NCBI GenBank assembly: GCA_965661085.1
Contig: CBFIDA010000002.1
Location: 1-64,000 of the forward strand
Length of the DNA: 64,000 nucleotides
DNA from: CBFIDA01 sp965661085
GTDB taxonomy: Bacteria > Pseudomonadota > Gammaproteobacteria > Comchoanobacterales > Comchoanobacteraceae
Reading direction: 5' to 3'
Shown: in pieces, positions 25,900 through 35,046 of the stretch
How the letters are laid out: every line of letters begins with the position of its first letter
Numbering within the stretch: position 1 is the stretch's first letter
Notes under the pieces: model-generated
The model's input: only the letters and a program-made list of their open reading frames with translations
Database searches by the model: none
Told to the model about the DNA's origin: nothing
Program-made: the position numbers and the translations under genes

Positions 25900-28800
25900 A
25901 TGCGTTCGCAATCAAACTACGACAGTGCGTTCAGATTTTTTGAAAAATATCTGAATCAATATGGCCAAAACAGTCTGTTTCGTCAGCCAGTTTTTGAGGA
26001 GGCGCGCTTTCAAGTGCACCATGAGCATCAAAAACCTTCAGGCATGCGTCCTTTTGGATTGGTGATGTTGTTGGTGGCCATTGGCATTGGGTTGATGGGA
26101 CTTGTTTTATTGGCTGGCTTTTTCAGTCATTTGCCCCAGGTCTTATCGTTGATGGCTTTGATTTTTGAGCCAACCACACTGTCTTGGTTGGCGGGCATTG
26201 CCACGATGGTAGGCCTGGGCAGTGTTTTCCTCATGATGCTGCCGCATGCGTCCGGTGGGATGCCTCGTTATGGCTTTCCTAAGCGCTACTTTGCGTTGAT
26301 GGTGTCTGCTGCTTTGGTGCTGGGATTTATTTTAAGTTGTGGCCTCACCATGGGCACATTTCATACATTGTCATGGTCGATATTGATGGCGCAATCCCCA
26401 GTGTTTTTGGCAGTGAATCTTGCGGTTTTATGCACAAGCTTGATTTTGGTGGCATGGAACACCTGGGGGCTCAGCACCAAACCTGGCTTTGAAACTGTGA
26501 GTACCGCCACCATGGCCATGTCCATGATTTTCATGACAGTTTTGGCTGAGGCGGGCTTGGCGGCATGGATGATGCATTGGATCAAAGCACCCAGCATCAT
26601 GGCCACTGTGATGCATCCAGGTTTCATGGTGCCAGGTTTGCTGATGCTGGTTGTGAGTTTGGTGGCAGTGGGCTTCTATGTGCATGCCAATTGGCACCAA
26701 CGACCAGGTGTCGTGCGTGCCATGATGACCAAACGTCAATCATTGATTCGTTATTTTCGATCGTTCAAGCACAGCAATAAACCACGTATGCAGCATTGGC
26801 ATGGTGCCTTTGAACGCAAACTGGCCATCGACCATAAACAACGTCAGAACATGGTCTCAGTTTACAAAATACTCATCACACATGCGGCCATGGACCAAGG
26901 CAATGCAGGTGACATCTTGACCAAAATGAAGTCGTTATTTTTAGAAAGTAATGTACACCTTTGGTTGGGCACTGCTGCCGAAAAAGCCATGCGTAAAATG
27001 ATCATGTCAGATGTTGCAGCCGCCAAAAAAGCCTTGACTGTGTTGACGAAAAACACCAAGTTTTATCAAGAACATCAACGCTCAATTTGGTTACGTCATC
27101 CTTTGCCATTTGTTGGTTTGGCGTTGATGATGGGGTTGGCAGTCATGCTGATGATGTTTGATGCATTGCCTGTGATGGCCTTGTTGACGGCCAAAACAAA
27201 TTTCATGGTCAGCACCATGGCAGTTTCTGTGGGGTTTGGTTTGGTTTGGACAGCACTGGTGTTTGCCTTCAGTGGTATACAAGCCTTACGTATGTACCGT
27301 GTCAACACCATGCTGCACGAAGCGGGCATGGGCACAACCACACAACCCATGCAGCACCTTCAAGCGTTGAAAAGGCAATTGCAGGATCGTTACACACACC
27401 TGGTCAGGCAGCCACACATGCATTACCAGTCTTTGGGCCACACTTTACGTGAGGATCCAATCGATTTGGTCGCTGCGCTCAACACCCTTAAATATCGTGC
27501 CAATACAGAAAGTGTGGTGCAGCGTCCGTCAGGCTCGGTGTCCCAGGATCATGGTGCGCCCATCAGACAAGTGCAGCAGCCGGCACCTTTGCCACCACGT
27601 GAGCAAAAAGCACTTAATGGCTTTTTAGGCCATATTAGATCTGGTGAACACGCGCAAGTGAAAAACATTCTCGCCTCGAAACAATTGCACGAAGATATGC
27701 CGCTTAAAACGTTCTTTTCCAGTCATTTTGAAGATTTTTTTCACTATGGGGTGGCGTATTTTTCACACAGCACGTACGTAGCCAAAGATCACAATGTGTG
27801 TCTCGACCTGCTGCAGTCACTGGAAGCCTCCAACCCTGAACGGTTTGCCCAGTTGATGGCTGAAACAAAGCTTGCAGTCAAAGCTTCATGGGGCCGTCGT
27901 CGCCCAACGATCACAGGCGTGCACCATGGTGATGAGATCATGGCTTTGCACCATGCCAAATATGCGTCAAGACCGTTGCCCAAGCCTCAGGTTGAAACGC
28001 TACTGGCACTGGGTGGGCACGCACTGCTACTGAGTGTTGGGGCTTATAAAAAAATGACGCCCAGTTATCATAAACACATGGATGTTACGGCCAAACTGTC
28101 TGCATCAGATCAGACAAAAGTGTTGGAAGCATGGCAAGTCCTCCAGCAAGAAACCAAAAGTGATGTCAAGCGGATCAAGCTGTTGCGTTATCGTACAACA
28201 TTTTTTAAATATGCCTGGCACCATGCTTTCATAGAGGCCAAGGAAGATGTATCGGGACATGTTGCACAGGTCAAAGCCATGAGCCGCTCGATGCTGAGCC
28301 AATTGAAATACGATCAGCATTTTTGGGCGCAGAATTTTGACAGCTTGATGCACATTGTGCGTCCAACGTTGCGTTTATTTTCAGATGCCACCGTTCAAGA
28401 TGCCACCGTTCAAAAAGTGCAACGCCAAGTCTTTAACATGCGATTTGATCGGATATGGCAACGTCGTGTCACCCCCTTCAAAGCGCATGTGAGCATCATC
28501 AAACAGTTGGTGAAGCACGATTGGCAACGCGTGCGGTTGCAACTGAGACTGGCGCCCGATGCGCCACTCGCGCAACGACTGCATCAGGCCTTCTTAGCGC
28601 CAAAGAAAAAACCGGTGGTTCAAGTCAGTCGCAAACAACCCATGCATACACAGGTCACCAACGCCTTGATGGGAGAAGACAAATCCCGTACCCCGGAGGC
28701 TTCACAAGTTTTGTTTTATGGATTCATCGCATTGGCAGGTTTGATGGCAGCCACCATCATGTGGTTGACGATGGCTGACCGCATCTTGTTGACGGCCACG

Positions 28801-29097
28801 CAGCCACATACCATGCTGTTTCTGATGCATCACTTCACTTTTCAATGTGTGGCTGTGGGCTTGTTGTTGACCATGGCAGCGGTGGCCATAGTCATGATTG
28901 CCCATGCCTGGACATCCAACAAAGATGATGCGATTTCAAGCCTGAGCGTTGCAAAATCACCCAGTATGTCACGGCCACAAGCACAACAGTTCCGGTCTGC
29001 ACATGAAAAAGAAATCACCATCTCTTTGGAAGATTTCAAGGAAGACGATCATTTGGTAACACATTTTACAAGGATGCGCGATGGTGTTGATGTTTGA
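25900..29097 (+). CDS. Large membrane protein with long soluble region, unknown function
   Basis: 1065 aa, no family recognised. After about 45 hydrophilic residues come roughly seven membrane segments (about 50-265), two more around 400-460, a long soluble part (about 465-960) and a final pair of membrane segments near 960-1030. The C-terminal tail contains the acidic stretch EKEITISLEDFKEDD. Glu-rich tails of this kind occur in Legionella type IV effectors, but the resemblance is only compositional. ATG 25900 has AAGGAGGG eight bases upstream and is preferred over ATG 25879. A 15-base tandem duplication lies inside the gene. clpB follows after a heat-shock promoter. Confidence 0.78.
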   Translation: MRSQSNYDSAFRFFEKYLNQYGQNSLFRQPVFEEARFQVHHEHQKPSGMRPFGLVMLLVAIGIGLMGLVLLAGFFSHLPQVLSLMALIFEPTTLSWLAGIATMVGLGSVFLMMLPHASGGMPRYGFPKRYFALMVSAALVLGFILSCGLTMGTFHTLSWSILMAQSPVFLAVNLAVLCTSLILVAWNTWGLSTKPGFETVSTATMAMSMIFMTVLAEAGLAAWMMHWIKAPSIMATVMHPGFMVPGLLMLVVSLVAVGFYVHANWHQRPGVVRAMMTKRQSLIRYFRSFKHSNKPRMQHWHGAFERKLAIDHKQRQNMVSVYKILITHAAMDQGNAGDILTKMKSLFLESNVHLWLGTAAEKAMRKMIMSDVAAAKKALTVLTKNTKFYQEHQRSIWLRHPLPFVGLALMMGLAVMLMMFDALPVMALLTAKTNFMVSTMAVSVGFGLVWTALVFAFSGIQALRMYRVNTMLHEAGMGTTTQPMQHLQALKRQLQDRYTHLVRQPHMHYQSLGHTLREDPIDLVAALNTLKYRANTESVVQRPSGSVSQDHGAPIRQVQQPAPLPPREQKALNGFLGHIRSGEHAQVKNILASKQLHEDMPLKTFFSSHFEDFFHYGVAYFSHSTYVAKDHNVCLDLLQSLEASNPERFAQLMAETKLAVKASWGRRRPTITGVHHGDEIMALHHAKYASRPLPKPQVETLLALGGHALLLSVGAYKKMTPSYHKHMDVTAKLSASDQTKVLEAWQVLQQETKSDVKRIKLLRYRTTFFKYAWHHAFIEAKEDVSGHVAQVKAMSRSMLSQLKYDQHFWAQNFDSLMHIVRPTLRLFSDATVQDATVQKVQRQVFNMRFDRIWQRRVTPFKAHVSIIKQLVKHDWQRVRLQLRLAPDAPLAQRLHQAFLAPKKKPVVQVSRKQPMHTQVTNALMGEDKSRTPEASQVLFYGFIALAGLMAATIMWLTMADRILLTATQPHTMLFLMHHFTFQCVAVGLLLTMAAVAIVMIAHAWTSNKDDAISSLSVAKSPSMSRPQAQQFRSAHEKEITISLEDFKEDDHLVTHFTRMRDGVDV
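28384..28413 (+). repeat. 15-bp perfect tandem duplication in the 1065-aa gene
   Basis: GATGCCACCGTTCAA occurs twice in direct tandem and encodes DATVQ twice. It keeps the reading frame and looks like a recent slippage event. Confidence 0.9.
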
Positions 29098-29127
29098 GCC
29101 CAACCATATTTGGGTGTTCAGGCTCAA
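29094..29127 (+). terminator. Nested hairpin at the end of the 1065-aa gene
   Basis: TTGAGCC (29094-29100) pairs with GGCTCAA (29121-29127); inside it CCCAA (29099-29103) can pair with TTGGG (29110-29114). The two stems share bases and so compete. The hairpin overlaps the stop codon and precedes the clpB promoter. No U tract follows, so termination would be inefficient. Confidence 0.4.
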
Positions 29128-29156
29128 TGTGCGTGTGCATGAAGATGCATCGGATG

Positions 29157-29185
29157 CTTGAAAAAACCCAGATCCACCCCATCTA
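29157..29185 (+). promoter_or_regulatory. Heat-shock (sigma-32, RpoH) promoter of clpB
   Basis: CTTGAAA (29157-29163), a 13-base spacer and CCCCATCTA (29177-29185) match the sigma-32 consensus CTTGAAA-N11-16-CCCCATNT at every fixed position. It lies about 30 bases upstream of the clpB start, so clpB is probably induced by heat or protein-folding stress. Confidence 0.88.
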
Positions 29186-29215
29186 CTTCATGAGGCAATC
29201 ATGTGAGGGAAAACC

Positions 29216-31813
29216 ATGGCAAAAAGAACCAAACCGTTGATGGAACGGCTGACACACAGCATGCAGCGGGTCATCACCCAAGCACGTTCCATGGCATTGG
29301 GCCATGAACATGGTCAAATTGAACCCGAACACTGTCTGAGCGCTTTGCTGGAAGAAACTGGGATGGTACAAGTTTTACTGCGGCGTTCAGATGCCAATTT
29401 GCCAGGCATTCAGCATGACAACCAAGCACTGCTTGCCAAATTGTCGCATGTTTCTGGCCTTGCTGGCGACATCCATTTCTCCCGAGATACAGAAAAAGTC
29501 ATCAATTTGACCGACCAGTTGGCGCAAAAGAGACAAGATGACTATGTGGCCATTGATGTTTTTTTGTTGGCATTGGCACGATCCAAACATCCTGTGGGTG
29601 ACATGCTGCGCCAGCATGGCTGTTTGCCTGATCGACTGGAAGCGGCCATCACCCAAACACGTTCAGAGCCTCAAATGAACGATCCCGATGCCGAAATCAA
29701 GCAGGAAGCGTTGGAACGTTTCACCATCGATTTGAATGCATTGGCGTTGGCGGGCAAGCTTGATCCAGTGATTGGTCGTGATGATGAGATCAGGCGTGCC
29801 ATTCAGGTGTTGCAACGGCGACGTAAAAACAATCCTGTCTTGTTGGGGCTGCCCGGTGTGGGTAAAACCGCCATCGTTGAAGGGTTGGCCTGTCGCATCG
29901 TCAACAACGATGTGCCTGAAACATTGAAGGGCAAAAAGATTTTGGCATTGGATTTGGCATCCTTGATGGCGGGTGCCAAATTTCGCGGTGATTTTGAAGC
30001 ACGGTTGAAGAGTGTTTTACAGGCGGTTAAGCGTGCTGAAGGCCAGATGATTTTGTTCATTGATGAACTGCACACCATGGTGGGGGCAGGGAAAACTGAG
30101 GGTTCTATGGATGCAGGCAATATGCTGAAGCCAGCACTGGCACGGGGTGATTTGCACTGTATTGGTGCCACCACATTGGAAGAGTACCGACGTTATGTTG
30201 AAAAAGATGCCGCCTTGGAACGACGCTTTCAGCCGATCATGATCGATCCGCCCACTGTGGATGAGACCATTGCCATTTTGCGTGGCATCAAAGAGTCCTA
30301 TGCGTTGCACCACCAGGTACAGATCACCGATACGGCGATCACAGCTGCCGCCAACTTGTCCGATCGATATGTTCAGGGGCGCCAATTGCCAGACAAAGCG
30401 ATTGATTTGATTGATGAAGCCGCCAGTCGGCTGCGCATTGAAATCGATTCCAAGCCCGAAAAAATGGAACATCTTGAGCAATCGATCATGCAGCTTAAAA
30501 TTGAGCGTCAAGCTTTGAGTTCTGAGGAGCACCCCACAGACAAACAGCGCGAGCGCTTGGAGACATGCGAAGTCGAAATGGCAACATTGGAAAAATCTTT
30601 GGCAGAGCTCAGTGAAATTTGGCTGGCCGAGAAAAGTGTATTACAAGATGTGGTGACCTTGAAAGAACAATTGGATCAGGCCAAACAGCAGTTGGAGCAA
30701 GCAAAGCGCAACAATGACTTGGAACGCATGTCCGCGCTGCAATACGGTGAAATTCCAAAGCTTGAAGCAAACATTCAAGAAGTTGAGCAAAAAGCCATCT
30801 TGCCAAAACAATTGCTCAAAACCATGGTGACAGAAGACGAAGTGGCAGATGTGGTTTCCAGATGGACACACATTCCTGTCAGCAAAATGTTGACTCAGGA
30901 GAAAGAGAAGTTGCTCAAGCTGGAGGCAGCGTTGCATGCCCGTGTTGTTGGCCAAGACCCTGCAGTCACAGCGGTGGCACAAGCGATCAGGCGTTCTCGA
31001 GCAGGTCTGAACGATCGCAATCGCCCCATTGGCTCATTTTTGTTTTTGGGCCCCACCGGTGTTGGCAAAACTGAGTTGTGTAAAGCTTTGGCTGAAACCA
31101 TGTTCGATGCGGAAGCGGCGATGATTCGTTTGGACATGTCGGAATACATGGAAAAGCATGCTGTGGCGCGCTTGATCGGTGCTCCACCTGGTTATGTGGG
31201 TTACGAACAGGGAGGATTTTTGACAGAGCAAGTCCGGCGAAAACCTTATGCTGTGATTTTATTTGATGAAGTTGAGAAGGCACATCCTGAAGTTTTCAAT
31301 CTTTTACTCCAGGTGTTGGATGACGGTCGATTGACCGATAGCCATGGTAGGACTGTCGATTTCACCCACGCGGTGGTGGTGTTGACATCAAACCTGGGGG
31401 CCAATTTGGTGCAGCCCAACCAAACGTCAGAGGCGATGCGTGAGGCCTACACAACAGCCGTACAACAACATTTTAGGCCAGAGTTTCTCAATCGGCTCGA
31501 TGCAATGGTGGTGTTTGACATGTTGTCTGCCGCACAGCTGTTGATGATCACACGGTTGATGATTCGGCAATGGGTGGCGCGCGTGTCCGATTTGGATCTG
31601 AAGCTGCAGGTCACCGATGAAGCCTTGGCGTATTTGGCAGAGATGGGTTTTGATCCAGCTTATGGTGCACGACCTTTGCGACGCGTCATCGAAGACAAAC
31701 TTGGCAATCCACTTGCGGATGCCATTTTGTCAGAACGCCACCAAGATGGGGATCACATCTGTGTGGACCTGGGTGACGATGGGTTGGTGTGGACGATGCA
31801 ATCAGAGGCATGA
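29216..31813 (+). CDS. clpB: ATP-dependent disaggregase ClpB
   Basis: Hexameric AAA+ chaperone that dissolves protein aggregates together with DnaK. The 865-aa length is close to the 857 of E. coli. Layout: N-terminal double Clp repeat (1-150), first ATPase with GLPGVGKTAIVEG near residue 210 and GATTLEEYRRYVEKDAALERR in part, coiled-coil middle domain (about 410-530), and second ATPase with GPTGVGKTELCKALAE near 610 and RLIGAPPGYVGYEQGGFLTE. The middle domain separates it from ClpA and ClpC. Transcribed from a sigma-32 promoter just upstream, behind GAGGGAA. It ends seven bases before a convergent gene. Confidence 0.98.
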   Translation: MAKRTKPLMERLTHSMQRVITQARSMALGHEHGQIEPEHCLSALLEETGMVQVLLRRSDANLPGIQHDNQALLAKLSHVSGLAGDIHFSRDTEKVINLTDQLAQKRQDDYVAIDVFLLALARSKHPVGDMLRQHGCLPDRLEAAITQTRSEPQMNDPDAEIKQEALERFTIDLNALALAGKLDPVIGRDDEIRRAIQVLQRRRKNNPVLLGLPGVGKTAIVEGLACRIVNNDVPETLKGKKILALDLASLMAGAKFRGDFEARLKSVLQAVKRAEGQMILFIDELHTMVGAGKTEGSMDAGNMLKPALARGDLHCIGATTLEEYRRYVEKDAALERRFQPIMIDPPTVDETIAILRGIKESYALHHQVQITDTAITAAANLSDRYVQGRQLPDKAIDLIDEAASRLRIEIDSKPEKMEHLEQSIMQLKIERQALSSEEHPTDKQRERLETCEVEMATLEKSLAELSEIWLAEKSVLQDVVTLKEQLDQAKQQLEQAKRNNDLERMSALQYGEIPKLEANIQEVEQKAILPKQLLKTMVTEDEVADVVSRWTHIPVSKMLTQEKEKLLKLEAALHARVVGQDPAVTAVAQAIRRSRAGLNDRNRPIGSFLFLGPTGVGKTELCKALAETMFDAEAAMIRLDMSEYMEKHAVARLIGAPPGYVGYEQGGFLTEQVRRKPYAVILFDEVEKAHPEVFNLLLQVLDDGRLTDSHGRTVDFTHAVVVLTSNLGANLVQPNQTSEAMREAYTTAVQQHFRPEFLNRLDAMVVFDMLSAAQLLMITRLMIRQWVARVSDLDLKLQVTDEALAYLAEMGFDPAYGARPLRRVIEDKLGNPLADAILSERHQDGDHICVDLGDDGLVWTMQSEA

Positions 31814-31820
31814 CGTCGCT

Positions 31821-33218
31821 TCATCGGCATGGGACCTGTTCGAGGGAACGCAATATTGAAGTTGGCGCATGTGGCTTGAAAAGTATTCTTCCAAGCGAAT
31901 GTGCGCGTCGTGTGTTGCCACCGGACCGGTTTCTTCTTTTAGGCCTCTGAGGCGTTAAGAATCCATGTGGTTGAGCGATGACCGGTTTGTTTGTCTGGTC
32001 TCTCAGTGCTTGAATGGTCGCCTGCTTTTCATCTGATTGGGACTTTTTGATTGCTAAAGTGGTGGGGTGCATGGCCCGTTGAATGTGTTTAAAACGGTTG
32101 CGGTACCAGGTTGTGATGGTTTTCAGTGATGATGAGTCTGTTGCTTTTGCATCGATCCCACATACATTTTGTATGTCTTGCGCGATGGCTTCAAAAGGTG
32201 GTTTTAAACCTGTCAGTGTGGCCAAAGCCATGCCAAAACGGTCTTTGAAATCGGTATAAAGATGCGGTGTGCCATAACGGTTTTTGGGGAGATTTTGGTA
32301 AATGCTGTTACAGGCTGTTTTCAATGTGTCGTTTTGAGGTGCCGCTTTGATGATGTTTGAGAGTGTTGCCGCAATTTCGTGCCGATACTGTATTAAACTT
32401 GATTTTTCTGCGTCTTTTAGAGTTTGCTTGGTGGGTAAATTGCGCAGCAGGGTGGTGTGCTTAGCACCTTGCAGACGAACAATGTTGTGTATGGCATCAA
32501 GTGTTTCCAGAAGTTGCGAGCGGCAGCTGCGGTCTATGACAAAATTCGGAAACACAAGGTCGTCATACTGCCTGAATAAATTTTCGCGTTGGAGATTGCC
32601 CGTTTCAAAGAATATCTCGGGATGGTATGCACGTAAACCCTTGGCTTTATCATCATGGGTTTCAATGGCAGTGTGCACTGCTTCAATGCCATAGCCAGAC
32701 AAAGCCCAATCGATGGCGACGGCTGTTGGCGTGTGCTGAGGGGCTGCGTTCAAACGTGCACCGCGTATCCTCTTGAGATCGGGCTGATGCACCAACAAGT
32801 TTTCTGTGTTTTGTGTGTCTGGGTTGCCGGTGATCCAGCCCAGGGCACACACCATGGCCCAAATGTTTTTGGGTTGTTCAGAGTATGCAGTTTGGTGTTC
32901 TTTCATGGTGCTGGGTTGTGCGGTGGATGCTGTACCAATCAGCATGCCATTGTATGAAACGGGCATGCAGTCAATGATGCTCAGGCCGGTCGTTGGACCA
33001 TGGCTGCTCAACCATTGTGCCAAGCGTTGCGCAAACATTTCGCTGTAGATCGCACTCAATACATTTTGGTCGTCGTGGATCGCAATTTTTTGTGCATGAT
33101 TTTTATAGACACGGACAAAATGTCGATCAGAAATTTTGACGACGGTTTCCTTGCTGTCTTGGATTATCTTGGATTGTGCTGAGGTCAGTGTGATGTGTTT
33201 CAAGGTTGTGTTTCTCAT
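31821..33218 (-). CDS. Possible diverged kinase-fold protein, unknown function
   Basis: 465 aa from ATG 33218; an in-frame ATG 33233 lies inside the promoter -10 box and is therefore unlikely. A helix SEMFAQRLAQWL is followed by ALGWITGNPDTQNTENLLVH and then VAIDWALSGYG. The order GNxD...N...ID recalls the catalytic loop and metal-binding Asp of HipA- or PI4-kinase-like enzymes, although the Asp-Asn spacing (D-x5-N) is one residue longer than usual. The C-terminal 80 residues are basic and low in complexity. The gene sits between clpB and a symporter relic with a strong AT-rich promoter. A host-directed kinase is possible; a non-kinase of unknown fold is equally allowed. Confidence 0.65.
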   Translation of the reverse strand: MRNTTLKHITLTSAQSKIIQDSKETVVKISDRHFVRVYKNHAQKIAIHDDQNVLSAIYSEMFAQRLAQWLSSHGPTTGLSIIDCMPVSYNGMLIGTASTAQPSTMKEHQTAYSEQPKNIWAMVCALGWITGNPDTQNTENLLVHQPDLKRIRGARLNAAPQHTPTAVAIDWALSGYGIEAVHTAIETHDDKAKGLRAYHPEIFFETGNLQRENLFRQYDDLVFPNFVIDRSCRSQLLETLDAIHNIVRLQGAKHTTLLRNLPTKQTLKDAEKSSLIQYRHEIAATLSNIIKAAPQNDTLKTACNSIYQNLPKNRYGTPHLYTDFKDRFGMALATLTGLKPPFEAIAQDIQNVCGIDAKATDSSSLKTITTWYRNRFKHIQRAMHPTTLAIKKSQSDEKQATIQALRDQTNKPVIAQPHGFLTPQRPKRRNRSGGNTRRAHSLGRILFKPHAPTSILRSLEQVPCR

Positions 33219-33228
33219 TTTTGATACA

Positions 33229-33257
33229 ATCATATCAAAAATAACAATAAATGTCAA
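33229..33257 (-). promoter_or_regulatory. Near-consensus sigma-70 promoter of the possible kinase gene
   Basis: On the - strand TTGACA (33252-33257), a 17-base spacer, and TATGAT (33229-33234). Predicted transcription begins near 33222, only about four bases before ATG 33218, so the message would be almost leaderless unless a later start codon is used. Confidence 0.8.
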
Positions 33258-33452
33258 CGGCTTGGGTGGGTTTTCTTTCCTGGTGTGTGATGATTGAGCG
33301 CTGTTGTTGTGCTTTGGCAAGACGCACACAAAGATTGGGCCAGAGATTTTGTTGTGTCAGGATGACGTGTCTGGATGATTCATCGGTTCAAACATGCCGT
33401 GCATTGAGGTCAGGGCGTCATTGAGATGCATTGAGAGATGATGGCATCGATC

Positions 33453-34934
33453 CTATGATGACGCATTGGCCATGAAATGATTCAAACGCTTTTTCAATTT
33501 GGGTGCAAGCAGCGCACACCCAATGAGATTGGGCAAGGCCAACAGAAACAAACATGCATCAGAAAATTGAATCACATCTTTCAAGGGGGCACATGTGCCC
33601 AAGACAATGCCACCACAATAGATGGTTTGAAAAAAAAGTGCTCGATAGCGGCCTTGACCCACCACATGTGTCCAAGCTTTTAAACCATAATAAGACCATG
33701 AAATCATGGTGGAATAGGCAAAAAGGACCACAGAAAGTGCAAGCAAAATGGTCATGCTGTGATGATGGCTGCTGAAAGCTTGTGAAGTGAGTGCCACGCC
33801 TTGGATGTGATGCGATTGTGACAAAAGTGTTGGCTGCTCAACCGCAACGGTGGTGATGACCAAGGCTGTGCAGGTACAGATCAGGATGGTGTCCATCATG
33901 GGCTCTAAGAGTGCGACAAAACCCTGACTCAAAGGTTCTTGGGTTTGAACAGCCGCATGGGCAATGGCTGCGGTGCCAATGCCTGCTTCATTGGAAAAGA
34001 AGGCGCGTTGCATCCCAATCATCATGACGCCGACCCAGCCACCTTTTAAAGCCTGAGGTGACCATGCTTCTGTGATCATCAGGGACACTGCTTTGGGTAG
34101 GGCACTGGCATGGATGGCCAATAAATAGACACAAGTGAGGACATAAAACACAGCCATCCAAGGCACAATTTTTTCTGTAAAGCGCACAATGCTGCGGATG
34201 CCGCCCATGATGACGAGACCGACCGACACCGCCAGGGCAAGCCCGACCCAGAGCACATGGGATGCAATGATGCTGTTTGCACCACCGGTTGCGGCACACA
34301 ATTGACTGAAGGCTTGGTTGGCTTGAAACATGTTGCCGGCTCCCATGCTGGCAAAAATCAAAAAGGCTGCATACAGTGTGCCCAACCCAATGCCGAAAGC
34401 TGCCATCCGCGTACCCCGTAGGCCCTCACGCAAGTACACCATGGGCCCACCAGAGACACTGCCATCGGTATGGATTTGTCGAAACATCACCCCCAAACTG
34501 CACTCCATGAATTTGGTGGCCATGCCAAGTACGCCTCCCAAGATGATCCATGGCGTGGCACCTGGGCCACCGATCGACAATGCCACGGCGACACCACCAA
34601 TGTTGCCAATGCCGACGGTGCCAGAGATGGCAGTTGCCAAGGCTTGAAAATGACTGATTTCACCTGCAGCTTTTTTATGGGGTCGATGACACAAAAAGCA
34701 CCAGGCATGTTTGAGGCCTCGGATGTTGATGCCTTGAAAATAAATGGAAGCCGACACACCAGCCGACATCAGCACGGCCACAATCTAGGGGATGTCCACA
34801 CCAAACACATGCAGCCTCGAGAACACCCAGCCAGACAATGTTTGGCTGAAAACGTGAAACCAGTGCGGTGCGTCAGCTGTCGATGTCGAAGCGGTCACAG
34901 ACCAGAGCAGACTCCATGTTGCAATCCGTTTCAT
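33453..34934 (-). pseudogene. Alanine/glycine:cation symporter (AGCS family), interrupted by in-frame TAG
   Basis: The frame from ATG 34934 (CAGGAGG six bases upstream) encodes a signal-peptide-like N-terminus, MKRIATWSLLWSVTA, and then SRLHVFGVDIP. It then meets TAG (34785-34787, codon 50) and continues in the same frame with IVAVLMSAGVSASIYFQGIN and the full family body: TAISGTVGIGNIGGVAVAL, KFMECSLGVMFRQ, SGGPMVYLREG and FFSNEAGIGTAAIAHAA. The family imports alanine or glycine with sodium or protons through about eleven helices. A GTG just after the TAG (34781) could restart translation and give 442 aa lacking the first helix. I treat it as a recent pseudogene or a stop needing readthrough; a sequencing error is the alternative. 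Confidence 0.7.
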
Positions 34935-35046
34935 GTTGCCCTCCTGGCGATTTGTATCACGACGGTTGTGCCCATATGGCAAGCATAATGTAGCATGAAA
35001 GCACGTTGCATGAAACACAGGGTGTGCATCGATGTTGGCAGAGTGC

